Source: Leucobacter chinensis
GTDB lineage: Bacteria > Actinomycetota > Actinomycetes > Actinomycetales > Microbacteriaceae
Assembly (NCBI RefSeq): GCF_019049105.1
Contig: NZ_JAHQZR010000002.1
Location: forward strand, 310,001-374,000
DNA length: 64,000 nucleotides
Direction of reading: 5' to 3'
Shown: positions 9,635-20,260 of the stretch, one piece after another
How positions within the stretch are numbered: the first letter of the stretch is position 1
Layout of the letters: every line of letters begins with the position of its first letter
Translations under genes and position numbers: made by a program
The notes under the pieces: generated by a model
What the model was told of the DNA's origin: nothing
Database searches by the model: none
Seen by the model: only the letters and a program-made list of their open reading frames with translations

Positions 9635-9680
9635 AAAGGGGCTGGGCGGCAGGTGTTTCCCCTGATGCCCAGCCCCTTTT
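9635..9680. terminator. Bidirectional hairpin terminator between convergent thioesterase genes
   Basis: AAAGGGGCTGGGC (9635-9647) pairs with GCCCAGCCCCTTT (9667-9679) around a 19-nt loop, with a T-run on the plus side and A/T-rich flank on the other. It lies between the convergent tesB and hotdog thioesterase genes and can end both transcripts. Confidence 0.85.
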
Positions 9681-9687
9681 GCTGTGC

Positions 9688-10152
9688 CTAGCGTCGCCCG
9701 AGCTTCAGTGGCTCGTCGGTCCACTTCGAAGCCGCTGCACGGGCTTCTTCGCTCAGCCGTTTCGGGCGCATCGTGGTTCCGTCGACCACAACCGCGGTCG
9801 TGACGCACCTCGCCGCAACACGCTTTTCGGGGCCGTGAGTAAAGAGCTCGCCATAAATATCAAGGCTCGCGCCACCCAAACGGCCGAGCCACAGCTCCAC
9901 CGTCAACGGCTCTGACGAATACACGATCGGCTCAAGAAAATCGATCGTCTGACTCGCAACCACCATTTTCATACCGTCGGGGCTATCGTCGCGAAAGAGC
10001 TTCTCGAGGCCGGTATCTTCACGGGTGTTCCCCATGAAGAAGAGCTTGATTCGAGCTTCTTCGAAATACCTCGCGTAGGCAACGTTGTTGACGTGCTGAT
10101 ACGCATCCATATCAGACCAACGCTGCTGCAATTCAACGTGAATTCTCGCCAT
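9688..10152 (-). CDS. Acyl-CoA thioesterase, 4HBT hotdog family
   Basis: This is a single-hotdog thioesterase of 154 residues. RWSDMDAYQHVNNVAYARYFEEAR near 11-34 holds the family Asp-x-x-x-H-V-N pattern of 4-hydroxybenzoyl-CoA thioesterase/YbgC-like enzymes. Substrate is not visible in the sequence; FadM/YbgC-like acyl-CoA hydrolysis is the best guess. It starts at an ATG 9 bp after the ettA stop and is probably cotranscribed with it, and is convergent with tesB, another thioesterase of a different fold arrangement. Confidence 0.9.
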   Translation of the reverse strand: MARIHVELQQRWSDMDAYQHVNNVAYARYFEEARIKLFFMGNTREDTGLEKLFRDDSPDGMKMVVASQTIDFLEPIVYSSEPLTVELWLGRLGGASLDIYGELFTHGPEKRVAARCVTTAVVVDGTTMRPKRLSEEARAAASKWTDEPLKLGRR

Positions 10153-10161
10153 GAACGAGCC

Positions 10162-11844
10162 CTAGTCGCGCGTGAGTTTGCGGTAGGTAACACTTGAAGG
10201 CTTGGCTGCTTCTGGGCCGAGGCGATCAATCTTGTTTGCCTCGTAGGCCTCAAAGTTGCCCTCAAACCAGTGCCAGTTCGCCGGGTTCTCTTCGGTGCCC
10301 TCATACGCCAGAATATGCGTTGCGATGCGGTCGAGGAACCAGCGATCGTGCGTGATCACCACGGCGCAACCGGGAAACTCGAGCAGCGCGTTTTCGAGGC
10401 TCGACAGTGTTTCGACATCGAGGTCGTTCGTCGGCTCATCGAGCAGCAGCACGTTGCCGCCCTGCTTCAACGTCAGGGCGAGGTTCAAACGGTTTCGCTC
10501 ACCACCTGAAAGCACACCGGCTGGTTTCTGCTGATCGGGCCCTTTGAAGCCGAACGTTGAGACATAGGCGCGAGAAGGAATCTCGGTGTTGCCAACCTGC
10601 ATGTAGTCGAGGCCGTCTGAAACGACTTCCCAAACCGTCTTATCGGGGTCAATGCCGCCGCGGTACTGATCAACGTAGCTCAGCTTCACTGTCTCACCGA
10701 TGCGCAGCTCGCCGCCATCGAGAGGCTCGAGGCCAACGATCGTCTTGAAGAGCGTCGTCTTGCCAACACCGTTCGGGCCGATAATACCGACGATGCCGTT
10801 GCGCGGAAGCGTGAACGAAAGACCGTCGATGAGTGTTCGCCCGTCGAATCCCTTGTTGAGGTTCTTGGCTTCCAACACGAGGTTACCGAGTCGGGGCCCC
10901 GCTGGAATCTGGATCTCTTCGAAGTCAAGTTTGCGAGTGCGCTCAGCCTCGGCAGCCATCTCTTCGTACCGTGCGAGACGTGCTTTCGACTTCGCCTGGC
11001 GGCCCTTCGAGTTCGAGCGAACCCACTCAAGCTCTTCTTTGAGTCGTTTCTGCATCTTCTCGTCTTTACGACCCTGAACTTCGAGGCGCTCGGCCTTCTT
11101 TTCAAGGTAGGTCGAGTAGTTGCCCTCGTACGGATAGAGGCGACCGCGGTCAACCTCGCAGATCCAGGTTGCGACGTGGTCGAGGAAGTACCTATCGTGC
11201 GTCACGGCCATAACGGCACCGGGGTACTTCGAAAGGTGCTGCTCCAGCCAGAGCACACTCTCTGCGTCAAGGTGGTTCGTGGGCTCATCAAGGAGGAGCA
11301 GGTCGGGCTTTTCAAGCAACAGCTTACACAGCGCTACGCGTCGCTTCTCACCACCCGACAGGTGCTTCACCTGAGCGTCTGAGGGAGGGCAACGCAGCGC
11401 ATTCATGGCCTGGTCGAGCTGCGAGTCAAGGTCCCAAGCGTCAACCGCATCGATTGCTTCCTGCAGTTCTCCCATCTCTGGCAGCAGCACGTCGTAATCG
11501 GCGTCTGGGTTTGCCATCTCTGCAGAAATCTCGTTAAAACGGTCAACCTTGCCCTTGATCTCGGCAACACCCATTTGCACGTTCTCGAGAACAGTTTTCT
11601 CTTCGTCGAGCTCTGGCTCCTGCATGAGAATACCGACCGAGTAGCCGGGAGTGAGAATGGCCTCGCCATTCGAGGGAGTATCAAGGCCTGCCATGATCTT
11701 GAGGATCGTCGATTTTCCAGCACCGTTCGGGCCGACGACACCAATCTTTGCCCCGGGCAGGAAGGCCATCGTTACGTCATCAAGAATAACTTTGTCGCCG
11801 TGCGCTTTTCTCGCGCGAACCATCTGGTAAATGTATTCAGCCAT
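10162..11844 (-). CDS. ettA: ABC-F energy-dependent translational throttle EttA
   Basis: EttA is a soluble ABC-F ATPase that binds the ribosomal E site and gates entry into elongation according to ATP/ADP ratio. I start at the ATG at 11844 (MAEYIYQMVRARKAHGDK), which matches family N-termini; 560 residues. Two ATPase domains are complete: GPNGAGKST near 40 and GPNGVGKTT near 350; signatures LSGGEKRR and LSGGERNRLN; Walker B LLLLDEPTNHLD and VLLLDEPTNDLD. The P-site interaction linker rich in basic residues sits between them (about 240-310). No transmembrane partner is nearby, as expected. A gap of 194 bp lies upstream. Confidence 0.97.
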   Translation of the reverse strand: MAEYIYQMVRARKAHGDKVILDDVTMAFLPGAKIGVVGPNGAGKSTILKIMAGLDTPSNGEAILTPGYSVGILMQEPELDEEKTVLENVQMGVAEIKGKVDRFNEISAEMANPDADYDVLLPEMGELQEAIDAVDAWDLDSQLDQAMNALRCPPSDAQVKHLSGGEKRRVALCKLLLEKPDLLLLDEPTNHLDAESVLWLEQHLSKYPGAVMAVTHDRYFLDHVATWICEVDRGRLYPYEGNYSTYLEKKAERLEVQGRKDEKMQKRLKEELEWVRSNSKGRQAKSKARLARYEEMAAEAERTRKLDFEEIQIPAGPRLGNLVLEAKNLNKGFDGRTLIDGLSFTLPRNGIVGIIGPNGVGKTTLFKTIVGLEPLDGGELRIGETVKLSYVDQYRGGIDPDKTVWEVVSDGLDYMQVGNTEIPSRAYVSTFGFKGPDQQKPAGVLSGGERNRLNLALTLKQGGNVLLLDEPTNDLDVETLSSLENALLEFPGCAVVITHDRWFLDRIATHILAYEGTEENPANWHWFEGNFEAYEANKIDRLGPEAAKPSSVTYRKLTRD

Positions 11845-12038
11845 ATGAATTGTGGGCACACGAAGCGCCCTATCTCCTTGAAATACGTGGTCTTTGTCAG
11901 TACCTGTCTAGGGTACCTCACCGCGCCTATGAAGAGGTCACGGCTTTTCAGCACCGTTCGCCCGGCACCTCGCACCCTGCCTCCAAGGTTCGCCAGAACA
12001 ATGCTTGAGCGGATCGGGGAGGGCAAGAGCCCCCACGA

Positions 12039-12542
12039 TCACTCGTCGGTCAGCGGCTCTGTTTTTCCGATCAGGCACAGATCGTTGTCGGGGCCAACCG
12101 TGGGCATAATTTCAGCCTCGATGGTGCGGTCGGCCGTAACAATCTGACCGACGAGACACTGCTCGCCAAACCGAGCGCTCACAAACATGCTCTCGGTCTC
12201 AAGGTCGGTCTTGGTACGATCCTGCGACACCTGCATGCTCTCAACGGCAAAGCCGACGTCGATAAAGCGCTGAGCAAGTGCCCGTGACTCAAAGGCGCCT
12301 TCTTGCTTAGACGCGTCACTGAGCGTTTTCAGGAAGACCGGCAGGTTATCTTCTGCAGAGCCGCCCTCAACATACGTCGCTTCTTCATCGGGGGCTACGA
12401 CGACCGGACGGTCGGGACGTTCGGGTGTCGGCCCATCAAGCAGTGAGCAACCCGCGAGCGAGACGGCAATGACAGCGGCAGACGCAACGGTCGCAGCCGA
12501 CCGGAGCCCGGACTTGCGGTTTTGCAGATGTTTTTTCAGCAC
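12039..12542 (-). CDS. Small lipoprotein of unknown function
   Basis: A 167-residue secreted lipoprotein begins at GTG (12542). After a basic start the hydrophobic stretch TVASAAVIAVSLAGC ends in the lipobox LAGC, so Cys near residue 32 should be lipidated and anchored to the outer face of the membrane. The mature part has a proline-rich linker (GPTPERPDRP), then a compact domain of about 110 residues with two cysteines (EQCLVGQI, DLCLIGK) that could form a disulfide. It resembles the small actinobacterial domain family known as DUF6993, but that naming is from memory. It lies 54 bp after the ssb gene. Confidence 0.8.
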   Translation of the reverse strand: MLKKHLQNRKSGLRSAATVASAAVIAVSLAGCSLLDGPTPERPDRPVVVAPDEEATYVEGGSAEDNLPVFLKTLSDASKQEGAFESRALAQRFIDVGFAVESMQVSQDRTKTDLETESMFVSARFGEQCLVGQIVTADRTIEAEIMPTVGPDNDLCLIGKTEPLTDE

Positions 12543-12596
12543 GTGGTCATCATATTGTCACTGGCTGAAAACAACTGTCGGAATACGCCTGACAGC

Positions 12597-13157
12597 TCAC
12601 GATGTCTCGTCAAAAGGATCATCACTCGTTTCAGGAACAAACCAGCCAGGACCTGAGGAGCTTTCATCGGTGGCGGCTCCCCCAGCGTCAGACTCAGGGG
12701 CAAACCCGGCTTCCTCGCCTACCGCGAGCTCAGCGCCGCTGTCATCGCCCTGGACGGCGTTTGCCTGAGACGCAGTAGCTGCTGCGCCTCCCTGCTTCGC
12801 ATGCGTTCGCTTCGTGAACACACTCGTACCCCACCGCAGCTCCGGCCCGAGAGCATCGGCATCAATTTCAACAGAGGTGCCGCTGCGCTCGTCTTTCTCC
12901 CACTGTTTGACGCGCAATCGACCAGAAACAATCACCCGGTCTCCTTTACTGAGGGACTCGCCGGCGTGTGTTGCAAGCGCACGAAAGGCATTGACGGTAA
13001 ACCAGTTGGTGTGGCCGTCGATCCATTCTTTCTTCTCAGCGTCGTAGCGACGCTCACCATCGGCGAGACGGAAAGTACAGAGTTCTGCCCCTGAGGGAAG
13101 GGTGACGGTTTTAGGTGCAGTCGCTACGGTTCCAACGACGCTGACGCTAGTAGACAT
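12597..13157 (-). CDS. ssb: Single-stranded DNA-binding protein, paralogue type
   Basis: The 186-residue protein has an OB-fold over residues 1-110, with SVVGTVATAPKT, WFTVNAFRALATHAGESLSKGDRVIVSGRL and a C-terminal acidic, disordered tail. The tail ends in PFDETS, not the strict DDDIPF tip found in main replicative SSB, so this is probably an accessory SSB (recombination or competence-like) rather than the essential one encoded with rpsF/rpsR. It stands alone between a terminator (13210-13248) and the lipoprotein gene. An alternative is that it is the main SSB with an altered tail; position away from rpsF argues against that. Confidence 0.85.
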   Translation of the reverse strand: MSTSVSVVGTVATAPKTVTLPSGAELCTFRLADGERRYDAEKKEWIDGHTNWFTVNAFRALATHAGESLSKGDRVIVSGRLRVKQWEKDERSGTSVEIDADALGPELRWGTSVFTKRTHAKQGGAAATASQANAVQGDDSGAELAVGEEAGFAPESDAGGAATDESSSGPGWFVPETSDDPFDETS

Positions 13158-13209
13158 AGGGTTCTCGCTTTCTTGAGCGCGGGATCTCCCGCACCACCAG
13201 TGTTGCTAG

Positions 13210-13248
13210 GCAAAGGCCCCGTGCAACAGTTATGCACGGGGCCTTTGC
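13210..13248 (-). terminator. Terminator after nrdI operon
   Basis: A perfect 16-bp stem, GCAAAGGCCCCGTGCA (13210-13225) and its complement (13233-13248), with a 7-nt loop. It is 40 nt past the nrdI stop and 52 nt before the ssb start on the minus strand, so it separates these units. The T-run is short. Confidence 0.85.
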
Positions 13249-13288
13249 GTAAGCACGGCGAGACCGTTCCTGTGAACGAAGAACGAGG

Positions 13289-13744
13289 CTACTGCGAGGC
13301 GAGCGCCGCTTCAACACCAGCGGGCGCGGGAACGCCAAGCTCTTTAGCGCGCCTTGCAAGAAACTCGGGAACTCCCGTGCGCACTCGTTCGACGTCTTCT
13401 GGCGTGCCAAAAATCTCGAAGCGATACAAGAGGGGCACCTGGAGCTTGTTCGACACAATGTCTCCAGCGATACCGTAGGCCTCGCCAAAGTTCGTGTTGC
13501 CAGCCCCAATAACGCCCCAAATGAATTGACGGTTCTGTTCGAGGTTCAAGAACTGCACGACCTGCTTCGGCACAGCCTTTGAATGCGGCCCGGCACCGTA
13601 GGTAGGAATGATGAGCACGCAGGGCTCAGTAATCTCGATCATGCCTTCAACGCGAGGCCGAAGGGGGATGCGCACCGAGGGCAGCCCTAGCTTATTGACA
13701 AAACGATGCGTGTACCCGCTCGAAGACGAGAAGTACGTAATCAT
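13289..13744 (-). CDS. nrdI: NrdI flavodoxin
   Basis: NrdI is a flavodoxin-like FMN protein that supplies oxidant for assembly of the di-manganese cofactor of class Ib ribonucleotide reductase NrdF. At 151 residues the length is normal. FMN-binding loops are seen: [13 protein letters not shown] near 4-16, [14 protein letters not shown] near 46-59 and [18 protein letters not shown] near 77-94. It is not next to nrdH, nrdE or nrdF; it is the last gene after nadE and msrA, 18 bp after msrA. That is unusual because nrdI normally sits within nrdHIEF. Reductase genes must be elsewhere. Confidence 0.93.
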   Translation of the reverse strand: MITYFSSSSGYTHRFVNKLGLPSVRIPLRPRVEGMIEITEPCVLIIPTYGAGPHSKAVPKQVVQFLNLEQNRQFIWGVIGAGNTNFGEAYGIAGDIVSNKLQVPLLYRFEIFGTPEDVERVRTGVPEFLARRAKELGVPAPAGVEAALASQ

Positions 13745-13762
13745 GTTGCTGACTCACCTTCA

Positions 13763-14296
13763 CTAGAGAATGTAGCTACGAAAACTCGCGCGAACCTTCT
13801 GCACTTTGGGCACCGCCACAGCGAGGCAATACGCCTGCTCAGGGTTGTTCGCGAAGAAATCCTGGTGATGCTCTTCGGCTTGCCACACGGCACCAAGGGG
13901 CGAAAGGCGGGTCACAACTTCGTCTGGATACCACTGCCTTGCACGCTCACGCGCGGCCTCGAACAGTTCTTTCTGCGCTTCACCGTCGTAAAACATTTCA
14001 CTCCGGTATTGGAGGCCAATATCGGCACCCTGTCGATTGAGTTGAGTCGGGTCGTGCATCGTAAAGAATGCATCGAGCACGACTTCGGGTGGCAAGACCT
14101 CAGGGTCAAACGAAACGCGCACGGCTTCTGCGTGGCCCCCGTGACCCGCACATACCGCTTCGTAGGTCGGGTTCTCGGTCGTTCCTCCCGTGTACACCGA
14201 GTCAACCGAGGTCACCCCGCGAAGCACGCGGTAAGCCGCGTCGAGGCACCAGAAGCAGCCGCCAGCAAGCACGAAGGTTTCAGTTGTTTTCGTCAT
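13763..14296 (-). CDS. msrA: Peptide-methionine (S)-S-oxide reductase A
   Basis: MsrA reduces oxidised methionine in proteins and free amino acids. The ATG at 14296 overlaps the nadE stop as ATGA and gives 177 residues; an upstream start at 14311 is possible but would lie deeper inside nadE. The catalytic motif GGCFWC is at about residues 12-17 and the conserved [15 protein letters not shown] segment follows. Further motifs [29 protein letters not shown]-like region are intact, and there is no fused MsrB domain. It is translationally coupled to nadE, and nrdI follows. Confidence 0.95.
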   Translation of the reverse strand: MTKTTETFVLAGGCFWCLDAAYRVLRGVTSVDSVYTGGTTENPTYEAVCAGHGGHAEAVRVSFDPEVLPPEVVLDAFFTMHDPTQLNRQGADIGLQYRSEMFYDGEAQKELFEAARERARQWYPDEVVTRLSPLGAVWQAEEHHQDFFANNPEQAYCLAVAVPKVQKVRASFRSYIL

Positions 14297-15120
14297 AGTG
14301 TTCTCCACCAATCATCTCTCGGAGTTACGGGTAGTTCACGCTTGTGCTGAGAACGGGAGAAGAGCGCGCTTAATCGCCCCTCATCGTCTGAGTCAACGGG
14401 CTCGCCGGTCAAAAACGCGTCAATGGCTTCATAGCTCACCCCGAGTGAGTCTTCGTCAAGGTCTCCCGGCCGTTCATCAAGCAAATCGGCTGTCGGGGGC
14501 TTCTCAATAAGCGTTGGGTCGGCTCCCAATGTTCTCAGGAGTTGTCTCCCCTGCTCTTTCGTGAGCCCGGAAAGCGGCATCACATCGGCTGCTCCGTCAC
14601 CGAACTTCGTGAAATAACCAGTCAGTGCCTCAGCCGCGTGGTCAGAGCCCACGACGAGAAGATTCCGGTCGCCAGCGATCGCGTATTGCACGACCATACG
14701 CTGTCTTGCTTTGATATTGCCCTTGTTGAAGTCGGTCACGGGTTCACCCGTCGCCGAGGCAACCGACTCAACCGTCGCGTCAACAGCGTCTTTGATCTGC
14801 ACCGCATACGAGACGTCGGGAGCGATGAACGAGAGGGCACGCTGCGCGTCATCTTCATCGCTCTGCACGCCGTACGGCAGACGCACTGCGTAGAACTTCG
14901 CGTCGCGCCCGTTCTCTCGCAAACGTTCGACCGCGAGCTGGCACAGCTTTCCGGCGAGCGTGGAGTCTTGACCCCCAGAAATTCCAAGTACAAAGCCTCG
15001 GTTACCGGGAATCGAGTTCGCATAATCGACGAGGAAGTCGACACGTCGCTGAATCTCAGCATGCGGTTGTACCTCGGTGGCCACACCGAGGGCTTCAGCA
15101 ATGTCTGCACGTGATGTCAT
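14293..15120 (-). CDS. nadE: NH3-dependent NAD+ synthetase
   Basis: NadE amidates nicotinic acid adenine dinucleotide to NAD+. The 275-residue form lacks an N-terminal nitrilase domain, so it uses ammonia, not glutamine. The PP-loop [13 protein letters not shown] is near residues 44-56. Other sites: [16 protein letters not shown] near 77-92, [16 protein letters not shown] and [20 protein letters not shown]. Length matches E. coli NadE. It begins 10 bp after dnaE ends and its stop overlaps msrA. Confidence 0.96.
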   Translation of the reverse strand: MTSRADIAEALGVATEVQPHAEIQRRVDFLVDYANSIPGNRGFVLGISGGQDSTLAGKLCQLAVERLRENGRDAKFYAVRLPYGVQSDEDDAQRALSFIAPDVSYAVQIKDAVDATVESVASATGEPVTDFNKGNIKARQRMVVQYAIAGDRNLLVVGSDHAAEALTGYFTKFGDGAADVMPLSGLTKEQGRQLLRTLGADPTLIEKPPTADLLDERPGDLDEDSLGVSYEAIDAFLTGEPVDSDDEGRLSALFSRSQHKRELPVTPRDDWWRTL

Positions 15121-15130
15121 GCGGTTTCTC

Positions 15131-18100
15131 CTATGCGCTCAAACAGTTCGGGCCGAGCAGCCCCTTCAGCTCGCCAAACAGGTCACTCGCAATCTTGACC
15201 TGCATCGGTAGTTCGAAGAGCCGAATCGACGTATCGGTATGCAGCCGGAGCGTGACGGGGTGAGGGCCGCGGTGACGCTCGAGCATTGCTTTGAGGTCTT
15301 CCATCACCGCCGGCGTCGCACGTGTCTCAGTGAGGGAGATGGTGAGTTCACCACCGTCGTCAATCTGCCCCGTGTCAACGGGTTTCACTCCGTACGCGTG
15401 CATGGCCACACCGTCGTCGCGCTGGTTCAGCCGCCCACGAATCGACACGATGACGTCAGGCTGCAGCACGTCTTGAAACTCAAGGTAGGTTTTGCCCATG
15501 AACAGCACTTGCATTTCACCGCTAAAGTCTTCGAGGGTCACCATGCCGTAAAGGTTGCCCGACTTCGCAGTGCGGTGCTGCACGCTGGTCAGCAAGCCCG
15601 CGAGCGTCACGATTTCACCGTCAATGTCGGCCTCACTCTCGGCGACCTCGAGCACCGTCGTCGAGGCTTGCTTCGCGAGCACGAGTTCAAGGCCCTTCAG
15701 CGGATGGTCTGAGACGTACAGCCCCAGCATCTCGCGCTCGAAGGCAAGCTTGTCACGCTTTGACCACTCGGGAGTATCGGGAATACGCGAGTCGATGTTG
15801 CTGGTGTCGCCCTCTTCTGCGAACAGGGAGTCGAAGTCGAAACCGAGGTTTCCGTGCTCTGCGTCTTTCTTCTCTTTCGAGGCCTGGTCTACGGCACCCT
15901 CGTGAATCTGCAAGAGTGCTCGCCTTGTCGCACCCATCTCATCGAAAGCCCCGGCTTTAATGAGAGCTTCAACGGTGCGCTTTGAGATTGCTTGCTGCGG
16001 CACTTTCTTGAGGTAGTCGTGGAATGACTCAAACGACCCTTTCGCTTCACGCGCCTCACGAATACCGGTAACCACGTTTGCGCCAACGTTACGAATAGCG
16101 CCCAAACCGAAGCGAATATCGTTGCCGACCGCCGAGAAGTTCGCGAATGATGCGTTCACGTCGGGAGGAAGCACCTGAATGCCCATGCGGCGGCACTCGT
16201 TGAGGTACACAGCAAGCTTGTCTTTCGAGTCGCCAACGCTCGTGAGCAACGCCGCCATATACTCACCCGGGTAGTGGGCTTTCAGATAGGCGGTCCAGTA
16301 TGAAATCACACCGTAGGCAGCTGAGTGTGCCTTGTTAAACGCGTAGTCAGAGAAGGGCAGCAGGATGTCCCAGAGCGCCTTGATCGCTGCCTCTGAGAAG
16401 CCGCGATCTTTCATGCCCCCGGCGAAGCCCTCGTACTGCTTGTCGAGCTCCTCTTTCTTCTTCTTGCCCATTGCACGGCGCAAAATATCTGCCTGGCCGA
16501 GCGAGAAGCCCGCAACCCGCTGGGCAATCGACATCACCTGCTCCTGGTAGATGATGAGGCCGTAGGTCGTGTCGAGAATGTCCTTGAGCGGCTCTTCAAG
16601 CTCTGGGTGGATCGGGGTGATCTCTTGCAGCCCATTCTTTCGCAGCGCGTAGTTCGTGTGGGAGTCGGCGCCCATGGGGCCCGGACGGTACAGCGCGAGA
16701 ACGGCCGAAATGTCTTCAAAGTTGTCGGGCTTCATAAGGCGCAGCAGCCCACGCATGGGCCCACCATCAAGCTGGAACACCCCGAGCGTGTCGCCCTTTG
16801 CCAGTAGCTCGTACGAAGCCCGGTCATCAAGTTCAAGGTGTTCGAGGTCAAGATCTTCGCCACGGTTCAAGCGAATATTTTCGAGCGCATCAGAGATAAT
16901 CGTGAGGTTGCGCAGCCCCAGAAAGTCCATCTTGATGAGGCCGAGGCCTTCACAGGTCGGGTAGTCGAACTGTGTGACGATCTGCCCGTCTTGCTCGCGC
17001 TTCATGATCGGAATGATGTCGATGAGCGGATCGCTCGACATGATCACACCTGCCGCGTGTACGCCCCACTGCCGCTTCAGACCCTCGAGCCCGAGCGCGG
17101 TCTCGTAAACGAGCTTGGCGTCAGCGTCTTCGTCGAGAACCGTTCGAAATTCAGCGGCCTCTTTGTACCTGGGGTGCTTCGAATCGGTGATGCCAGCGAG
17201 CGGAATGTCTTTGGCCATGACCGCAGGGGGCATCGCTTTCGTGAGCTTCTCACCCATGCCGAAGGGAAAGCCCAGCACGCGCGAGGCGTCTTTCAACGCC
17301 TGCTTCGACTTAATCGTGCCGTAGGTCACGATCTGCGCTACACGCTCGTCGCCGTATTTCTCGGTCACATATTTAATAACCTCGCCACGGCGGCGATCAT
17401 CGAAGTCGACGTCGAAGTCGGGCATCGAGACACGGTCTGGGTTCAAGAACCGCTCGAAGATCAACCCGTGCTCAAGCGGATCAAGGTCGGTGATGCGCAT
17501 TGCGTAAGCGGCCATTGAGCCTGCTCCCGAACCACGCCCCGGGCCCACGCGAATCCCGTTGTCTTTCGCCCAGTTGATGAAGTCGGCAACGACGAGGAAG
17601 TAGCCGGGAAAGCCCATCTGCACGATGACGCCGGTCTCGTACTCTGCCTGCTTACGCACGGCATCGGGGATGCCTTGAGGGTAGCGGTAGTGCAGGCCCT
17701 TCTCGATCTCTTTGATGAACCAGGTCTCTTCGGTCTCACCATCGGGAACGGGATACTTCGGCATATAGTTGGCGCTCGTGTTGAAGGCCACCTCGCATCG
17801 CTCAGCGATGAGTAGCGTGTTGTCGCACGCTTCCGGTAGCTCACGAAAGAGGTGCCGCATCTCTGCCGCACTCTTCAGGTAGTAGCCGTTGCCGCTGAAC
17901 TGGAACCGGTTGGGGTCGTTCATTGTCGAGCCCGACTGCACGCACAGCAGCGCCGAGTGCGACTCGGCGTCGGCTGAGTGCACGTAGTGCAGGTCGTTTG
18001 TCGCGACGAGGGGAATCGAGAGGTCTTTCGCGATCGCGAGCAGGTCAGTCTTGACCCTGCGCTCAATCTCAAGGCCGTGATCCATAATCTCGCAGAAGTA

Positions 18101-18652
18101 GTTCTCTTTGCCAAAGAGGTCTTGGAACTCAGCAGCGGCAGCAAGTGCCTCTTTATACTGGCCGAGACGCAGCCTCGTGTGGATCTCGCCAGAAGGGCAG
18201 CCGGTCGTGGCGATGAGACCCTTGTGGTAAGTCTGGAGCAGCTCCCGGTCCATGCGCGGCTTAAAGTAGTAGCCCTCAATCGATGCAAGCGATGAAAGCC
18301 TGAAGAGGTTGTGCATACCCTCAGTGGTCTCTGAGAGCAAGGTCATGTGGGTGTAGGCACCGGCACCCGAAACGTCGTCGCCTGCCCCGTCGCCCCAGCG
18401 CACTCGGGTGCGCTCTGAACGGTGCGTGCCGGGCGTCACATACGCCTCGATACCGATGATCGGTTTCACACCGCGGTCGGTTGCCGTCTTCCAAAAATCG
18501 AACGCGCCAAAGGTATTACCGTGGTCGGTTACCGCGACCGCCGGCATGTTCTGCTCGGCCACCGCATCAATGAGGGGCTTAACGCGGGCAGCCCCGTCAA
18601 GCATCGAGTACTCACTGTGCGAGTGCAGGTGTACAAAACTTTTTTCGGCCAC
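15131..18652 (-). CDS. dnaE: DNA polymerase III alpha subunit
   Basis: DnaE is the replicative polymerase catalytic subunit. 1173 residues, typical of DnaE1. The PHP domain opens at [17 protein letters not shown] (residues 7-23). The palm carries [13 protein letters not shown] near 415-427 with catalytic aspartates; [22 protein letters not shown] lies just before. The fingers region has [15 protein letters not shown] and [27 protein letters not shown]-terminal OB domain is present near 1010-1090 ([11 protein letters not shown]). It uses the DnaE-type, not PolC-type, organisation and has no separate exonuclease domain. It is the last large gene of the run starting at mraZ. Confidence 0.98.
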   Translation of the reverse strand: MAEKSFVHLHSHSEYSMLDGAARVKPLIDAVAEQNMPAVAVTDHGNTFGAFDFWKTATDRGVKPIIGIEAYVTPGTHRSERTRVRWGDGAGDDVSGAGAYTHMTLLSETTEGMHNLFRLSSLASIEGYYFKPRMDRELLQTYHKGLIATTGCPSGEIHTRLRLGQYKEALAAAAEFQDLFGKENYFCEIMDHGLEIERRVKTDLLAIAKDLSIPLVATNDLHYVHSADAESHSALLCVQSGSTMNDPNRFQFSGNGYYLKSAAEMRHLFRELPEACDNTLLIAERCEVAFNTSANYMPKYPVPDGETEETWFIKEIEKGLHYRYPQGIPDAVRKQAEYETGVIVQMGFPGYFLVVADFINWAKDNGIRVGPGRGSGAGSMAAYAMRITDLDPLEHGLIFERFLNPDRVSMPDFDVDFDDRRRGEVIKYVTEKYGDERVAQIVTYGTIKSKQALKDASRVLGFPFGMGEKLTKAMPPAVMAKDIPLAGITDSKHPRYKEAAEFRTVLDEDADAKLVYETALGLEGLKRQWGVHAAGVIMSSDPLIDIIPIMKREQDGQIVTQFDYPTCEGLGLIKMDFLGLRNLTIISDALENIRLNRGEDLDLEHLELDDRASYELLAKGDTLGVFQLDGGPMRGLLRLMKPDNFEDISAVLALYRPGPMGADSHTNYALRKNGLQEITPIHPELEEPLKDILDTTYGLIIYQEQVMSIAQRVAGFSLGQADILRRAMGKKKKEELDKQYEGFAGGMKDRGFSEAAIKALWDILLPFSDYAFNKAHSAAYGVISYWTAYLKAHYPGEYMAALLTSVGDSKDKLAVYLNECRRMGIQVLPPDVNASFANFSAVGNDIRFGLGAIRNVGANVVTGIREAREAKGSFESFHDYLKKVPQQAISKRTVEALIKAGAFDEMGATRRALLQIHEGAVDQASKEKKDAEHGNLGFDFDSLFAEEGDTSNIDSRIPDTPEWSKRDKLAFEREMLGLYVSDHPLKGLELVLAKQASTTVLEVAESEADIDGEIVTLAGLLTSVQHRTAKSGNLYGMVTLEDFSGEMQVLFMGKTYLEFQDVLQPDVIVSIRGRLNQRDDGVAMHAYGVKPVDTGQIDDGGELTISLTETRATPAVMEDLKAMLERHRGPHPVTLRLHTDTSIRLFELPMQVKIASDLFGELKGLLGPNCLSA

Positions 18653-18710
18653 TCATCCTCCAAATCACGCATCTCAAGGGTACCGCGCCCCACTGACGTT
18701 TGCGCTGAGA

Positions 18711-19634
18711 CTACTGTGCGCGAAGGATCTCTAGGGCGTGTTGCAGGTCGTCGGGATAGCCGCTCTCGTACTCGACCCACTCGCCCGTTGCAGGGTGGTC
18801 AAACCCCACTTTCACCGCGTGCAGCCACTGGCGGTCGAGCCCAACGAGTTCAGCGATCACAGGGTCACTGCCATACATCGGGTCTCCCACGAGCGGGTGC
18901 CGCTGTGCTGACATGTGCACACGAATTTGGTGCGTGCGTCCGGTCTCAAGACCGACCTCGAGTAACGAAGCAGCGCGAAACACCTCGAGTGTGTCATAGT
19001 GCGTGATCGAGGGTTTCCCGCCGTGCACGACCGCGAACTTCCACTCATGCTTTGGGTTGCGTGCAATCGGGCCATCGATGGTGCCAGAAAGCGGATCAGG
19101 GTACCCCTGAACGACCGCATGGTACGTTTTTTCGACCTCTCGATTACGAAAGGCTCGCTTCAACATCGTGTAGGCGTGCTCACTCTTCGCGACGACCATG
19201 AGCCCACTCGTTCCGACATCGAGACGCTGCACGATGCCCTGTCGCTCTGGTTGGCCCGAGGTCGAGATACGAAAACCCGCTCCCGCGAGCGCACCAAGCA
19301 CCGTTGGGCCACTCCAACCAAGCGATGGATGTGCTGCGACACCGGCCGGTTTGTCGATAACGACGATGTGCTCATCGTCGTGGATGACCGAGAGTTCGGG
19401 AACTATGACGGGTTCAATCGTCGGCTCAGCCTTTGGGGTCCACTCGACCACAAGCATGCCCCCAGCGTGCAGACGATCAGATTTTTGCAGTTGCACACCG
19501 TCGAGCGTTGCTTGCCCGGCTGCAATCACCTGCTGAGCAAAGACCCGAGAAAAGCCGAGCAGCTTTGCGAGGGCAGCGTCGGCACGCTCCCCCACGAGCC
19601 CATCGGGCACGGGAAGATGGCGAAGCTCACTCAT
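18711..19634 (-). CDS. rluD: 23S rRNA pseudouridine synthase, RluD family
   Basis: RluA-family enzyme that converts uridine to pseudouridine in 23S rRNA; RluD type in E. coli targets helix 69. 307 residues. An S4 RNA-binding domain occupies residues 12-70 and the catalytic loop [15 protein letters not shown] holds the active Asp. The family end [24 protein letters not shown] near 233-256 is present. It is coupled to lspA by a 4-nt overlap, the common lspA-rluD pairing. Exact target is inferred from family only. Confidence 0.95.
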   Translation of the reverse strand: MSELRHLPVPDGLVGERADAALAKLLGFSRVFAQQVIAAGQATLDGVQLQKSDRLHAGGMLVVEWTPKAEPTIEPVIVPELSVIHDDEHIVVIDKPAGVAAHPSLGWSGPTVLGALAGAGFRISTSGQPERQGIVQRLDVGTSGLMVVAKSEHAYTMLKRAFRNREVEKTYHAVVQGYPDPLSGTIDGPIARNPKHEWKFAVVHGGKPSITHYDTLEVFRAASLLEVGLETGRTHQIRVHMSAQRHPLVGDPMYGSDPVIAELVGLDRQWLHAVKVGFDHPATGEWVEYESGYPDDLQHALEILRAQ

Positions 19635-20251
19635 CGCTGCTCAAGGCCCATCTCACCGTCGGCATGCGCAGTGTCGGTTGCAGCATCTGCGGCCTTTGAT
19701 TCATGGGGCTCGCGCTTGCCATCGAACCCCACACCGAAGAGCATGCAAATAAGAAAGAGGCCCATGCCTGAGACAACCGCAATATCGGCGACGTTGTAGA
19801 TGGCTGGCAGCATCCATGGCGTGTAGACGAAGTCAACCACATGGCCCTGCGCAAAACCGGGCTCCCTGAAGAACCGGTCGAGCACATTCCCGAGTGCACC
19901 ACCGAGCACGAGGCCTCCGACCACAGCCCACACAGTCGACTGCGCTTTACGTAGGTAGAAGGCGATTACGACGACAACGAGACTCGAAACGATCGTGAAG
20001 AGCCAGGTCGCGTTACTCAAGAATGAGAATGCAGCTCCAGAGTTAAACATGAGCATCCACTGCAGAGCCTCGCCGAACACCGGAACCGGAGTTCCCTCGG
20101 TGAGGTTGTGCAGTGCCCACTGTTTCGTTACCTGATCAGTGGTAATGACCAAGGCCGCAACGATAACGGCAAACACGGTCCAGCGAGCACGGTAGCGTGG
20201 TGCCACCGTGCTCGCTGCCACGTTGTCGTTCGGAGACGCGAGGGGCTCCAA
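19631..20251 (-). CDS. lspA: Lipoprotein signal peptidase II
   Basis: LspA cleaves signal peptides of prolipoproteins after lipidation; it would process the lipoproteins here, such as DppA and the one at 12.0-12.5 kb. 206 residues with four membrane segments. Catalytic aspartates are in the motifs [10 protein letters not shown] and [10 protein letters not shown]. The C-terminus carries about 35 extra hydrophilic residues after the last membrane helix. The start is uncertain: TTG at 20251 is 9 bp after the divIVA stop, and an internal GTG near 20221 is also possible. Confidence 0.94.
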   Translation of the reverse strand: MEPLASPNDNVAASTVAPRYRARWTVFAVIVAALVITTDQVTKQWALHNLTEGTPVPVFGEALQWMLMFNSGAAFSFLSNATWLFTIVSSLVVVVIAFYLRKAQSTVWAVVGGLVLGGALGNVLDRFFREPGFAQGHVVDFVYTPWMLPAIYNVADIAVVSGMGLFLICMLFGVGFDGKREPHESKAADAATDTAHADGEMGLEQR

Positions 20252-20260
20252 AATACGCGA

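Noticed and set aside
11845-12038. Possible RNA gene or terminator in the gap between ettA and the lipoprotein gene
   Set aside because: Only weak short pairings (for example GGGAGGGC and GCCCCC) and no cloverleaf, no recognisable RNA structure.
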